Origin: Deltaproteobacteria bacterium
GTDB taxonomy: Bacteria > Desulfobacterota > Desulfobacteria > Desulfobacterales > ETH-SRB1
Direction of reading: 5' to 3'
Assembly (NCBI GenBank): GCA_030627475.1
Contig: DAOURZ010000086.1
Coordinates: forward strand, 1 to 6,390
DNA length: 6,390 bases
Under the pieces are notes generated by a model, which worked only from the letters and a program-made list of their open reading frames with translations, made no database searches and was not told the DNA's origin. Below are positions 4,511 through 6,390 of this stretch, in pieces; within the stretch, counting starts at the first letter, position 1; every line of letters begins with the position of its first letter. A program made the translations under genes and the position numbers.

Positions 4511-5836
4511 ATGGCTAAAGTCCTCCCTTTTAGAGGAATCTTATATAACACGCAAAAAGTTCGCAACTTATCTGATGTAGTAACTCCACCTTATGATGTT
4601 ATTTCAAGGCAGGAGCAACATGCTTTCTACGAACGACATCCACAGAACCTTATAAGACTGATACTCGGCAAAACAACTGAAAACGATACTGTCAATAATA
4701 ATTGTTATACCAGAGCATCTGACTTTTTAAACAACTGGTTTTCAGAAAACATACTGGAACAGGACACAACACCTGCATTTTATTTAACAGCCCTGGATTT
4801 TTCTTTAGAAAATAAAATCGTTACGCGATATGGAGTTATTGCTTTAGTTGCTCTGGAGCCGTTTAAAAATGGTGTTATTCTTCCACATGAGAGTACATTT
4901 TCCAAGGTTAAAATGGGAAGATTGGCACTTATGAAGTCTTGCCATACCAACTTCAGCCCTATCTTTTCACTTTATTCAGATAGTAAAAACATAATAATTG
5001 ATAAATTAAAGAGTCTGGCATTAAAACAGACACCGTCAATGGATTTTACTGATTATGACAGTTACAGACACAGACTGTGGCGCATAACTGATTTAGATTC
5101 CTGCGGATATATTTCCAATGCAATGGAGAAAAAAAGACTTTTTATTGCAGATGGCCACCACCGTTATGAAACCGCTCTTGACTATAAAGACTGGATAGCA
5201 AGTAACAATCCGGATTTCAAGAACGATCATCCTGCTAATTATGTAATGATGTATCTCAGCAGCATGGAAGATGACGGATTGGTAATACTGCCTACTCATC
5301 GCCTGGTTAACGGTTTGAAAAGTTTAACAACATCCTCTTTTATTAACAAGGCTGAAAATTATTTTGATATCCTGGCAATTCCTTTTAAGGGCAGCGATTT
5401 TGAAAGCGCTCAAGCTAAATTTATATCAATTCTTCAATCAAATGCTTCAAAAAATATTATCGGGGTTGTGATGAAAGACTCTATGAATTTTTATCTACTG
5501 ACTCTTAAATCAGGTATAATGGAGCGGAGGTTTTCCAATAAACTTCCGGAAGCATTAAAATATCTTGATGTTACAATTTTGACCCGTCTGATTTTTATGG
5601 AAATATTGGGCCTGGATAATTCAAAATTAGATAACGCGAGCATTATAACTTATTCCAGCAGTAAAAAAGAGGCCATAGAAGCGGCTGTTTCCGGAGAATG
5701 CGATATCTCCTTTATACTTAATCCAACAAAAATTGAGCAGGTACGCAATATTGCAAAAAAAGGCCTTGTTCTGCCAAAAAAAACGACATATTTTTATCCA
5801 AAGGTAATAACAGGTCTTGTTATGAACTACTTATGA
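4511..5836 (+). CDS. DUF1015 family protein (COG4198-type), function unknown
   Basis: A 441-residue soluble protein of the DUF1015 family. The N-terminal signature PFRGILYN...DVVTPPYDVIS is present (about 6-32, PPYD at 26-29), followed by HPQNLIRLILGK, the middle RYGVIALVALEPF...ILPHESTFSKVKMGR segment (LPHE at 124-127), NFSPIFSLYSD, and the strongest family motif ADGHHRYETALDY (213-225). No signal peptide or membrane segment is seen. The function is not established. DGHHR resembles the nucleotide-binding motif of ParB-like kinases such as archaeal SerK, and family members often sit near serine-biosynthesis genes; both points are from memory and are inference here. AAAGGAA precedes the ATG by about nine bases. 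A TAA at 4490-4492 in the same frame excludes a longer N-terminus. It stands alone on the plus strand and its stop overlaps the convergent methyltransferase gene. Confidence 0.93.
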   Translation: MAKVLPFRGILYNTQKVRNLSDVVTPPYDVISRQEQHAFYERHPQNLIRLILGKTTENDTVNNNCYTRASDFLNNWFSENILEQDTTPAFYLTALDFSLENKIVTRYGVIALVALEPFKNGVILPHESTFSKVKMGRLALMKSCHTNFSPIFSLYSDSKNIIIDKLKSLALKQTPSMDFTDYDSYRHRLWRITDLDSCGYISNAMEKKRLFIADGHHRYETALDYKDWIASNNPDFKNDHPANYVMMYLSSMEDDGLVILPTHRLVNGLKSLTTSSFINKAENYFDILAIPFKGSDFESAQAKFISILQSNASKNIIGVVMKDSMNFYLLTLKSGIMERRFSNKLPEALKYLDVTILTRLIFMEILGLDNSKLDNASIITYSSSKKEAIEAAVSGECDISFILNPTKIEQVRNIAKKGLVLPKKTTYFYPKVITGLVMNYL

Positions 5837-6390
5837 CGGCAGAAACATTTGTTTTACTTCATTGGTGTATGACCCGTCTTTATTGTAGATTATCAGCGGA
5901 GAAGCTATTGTTATGCCCGTCCGACCTCCTTTAATTCCTTCGACAAGAATCAGCTTTGCTTCTGAGTTTTTGTTGGAATGAATAAAGCGAAGAAACTTCG
6001 GTTCAATGTTGAAAGAGCGCATTTGTGTAATAATATCAGTTAGGCGGTCTGAGGAATAAACCATTACAATTCTGCCCGAAGTACGCAGCATCCTGCGAGC
6101 GGTTTCAATAACATCGAAAAGCGTAGCTTTGATTTCATGTCTGGCAACCGCTTTTTGCTGATCAGAATTCATTCTTCCGGATGAAACTTTCCAATATGGA
6201 GGATTGCTGACGATCATATCAACCGGCCCTGAAATCATATCACAATTAAGCTCTTTCATATCTCGGCAAAGAATAGTAATCTGATTCTCCATATTGTTCG
6301 ATTTAATATTTATATTTGCAATATCAGATAGTTCTTTCTGCACCTCAATTCCATAAACTGTGAGTTTCGGATTGCGGTATGCAATTATCA
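5831..6390 (-). CDS. YfiC/YabB-type SAM-dependent methyltransferase (probable tRNA m6A), 5'-truncated by window
   Basis: C-terminal 185 residues of a class I methyltransferase; the frame stays open to the window edge, so the start lies beyond 6390. Visible in order: VYGIEVQ (motif II-like acidic strand), an acidic CRDM segment (motif III region), and the catalytic DMIVSNPPYWK motif IV (NPPY at 6194-6205), typical of N6-adenine or exocyclic amine methylation. Then come SGRMNSDQQKAVARHE, the RRMLRTSGRIVMVY strand, and a C-terminal RFIHSNKNSEAKLILVEGIKGGRTG...PLIIYNKDGSYT block, all fitting the TrmN6(YfiC)/YabB group that modifies A37 of tRNA-Val in E. coli. The exact substrate is not proven. 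A GTG at 6343 is not a credible start because conserved motif sequence continues upstream of it. The SAM-binding motif I would lie outside the window. Confidence 0.9.
   Translation of the reverse strand, partial: IIAYRNPKLTVYGIEVQKELSDIANINIKSNNMENQITILCRDMKELNCDMISGPVDMIVSNPPYWKVSSGRMNSDQQKAVARHEIKATLFDVIETARRMLRTSGRIVMVYSSDRLTDIITQMRSFNIEPKFLRFIHSNKNSEAKLILVEGIKGGRTGITIASPLIIYNKDGSYTNEVKQMFLPS

Noticed and set aside
5835..5885. GACGG ... CCGTC followed by TTTATT as a terminator for DUF1015
   Set aside because: The stem has only five pairs across a loop of about 34 bases and the T-run is interrupted.
6341..6343. GTG as the start of the methyltransferase
   Set aside because: The frame continues open to the window edge and the upstream residues (RNPKLTVYGIE) are typical family sequence, so the GTG encodes an internal valine.
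1..6390. CRISPR array, insertion sequence, toxin-antitoxin or defence system
   Set aside because: There are no regularly spaced repeats, no transposase or integrase, and no small paired genes; all protein genes belong to housekeeping or conserved-core families.

Overview
The window is a core-genome segment from an AT-rich bacterium, most likely a member of the Desulfobacterota (former Deltaproteobacteria, Desulfobacterales-like). That placement is inferred from the gene order tRNA-Ser / dnaX / ybaB / recR, from the proteobacterial-type but divergent protein sequences, and from the neighbouring DUF1015 and YfiC/YabB-type methyltransferase genes. No species can be named from sequence alone, and nothing here looks like a phage, plasmid or defence island.

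Layout. Positions 1-223 hold no gene, only short inverted repeats that look like scattered repeat debris. From 4289 down to 224 runs one tightly packed minus-strand block: tRNA-Ser(CGA), tRNA-Ser(GGA), dnaX, a ybaB/ebfC-type gene, recR, a small cysteine-rich YkgJ-type gene and murI. Gaps between the protein genes are 13 bp, 2 bp, an 11-bp overlap and 1 bp, so translational coupling and co-transcription are likely. The two tRNA genes sit directly upstream of dnaX, 20 bp separating the tRNA CCA end from the dnaX start codon. A 221-bp divergent intergenic region (4290-4510) holds candidate promoters for both directions. On the plus strand follows a 441-residue DUF1015 protein. It converges on, and overlaps by 6 bp, a minus-strand SAM-dependent methyltransferase gene whose 5' end lies outside the window.

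How the genes work together. DnaX (clamp-loader subunit), the YbaB nucleoid-associated protein and RecR (recombination mediator) form a widespread replication/repair cluster. MurI supplies D-glutamate for peptidoglycan, and the YkgJ-like protein is a metal or Fe-S cysteine cluster protein of unknown role. The tRNAs, DUF1015 protein and methyltransferase are linked by position only.

The most notable sequence-level signal is in dnaX. Three in-frame A AAA AAG heptamers, the classical -1 frameshift signal of E. coli dnaX, occur in this gene. One lies just after the clamp-loader core and is followed by a -1 frame stop after seven codons, as expected for production of a short gamma-type product. 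The absence of an obvious downstream hairpin keeps this a hypothesis. Apart from that the window looks like ordinary housekeeping DNA, and I did not find a new multi-gene system in it.
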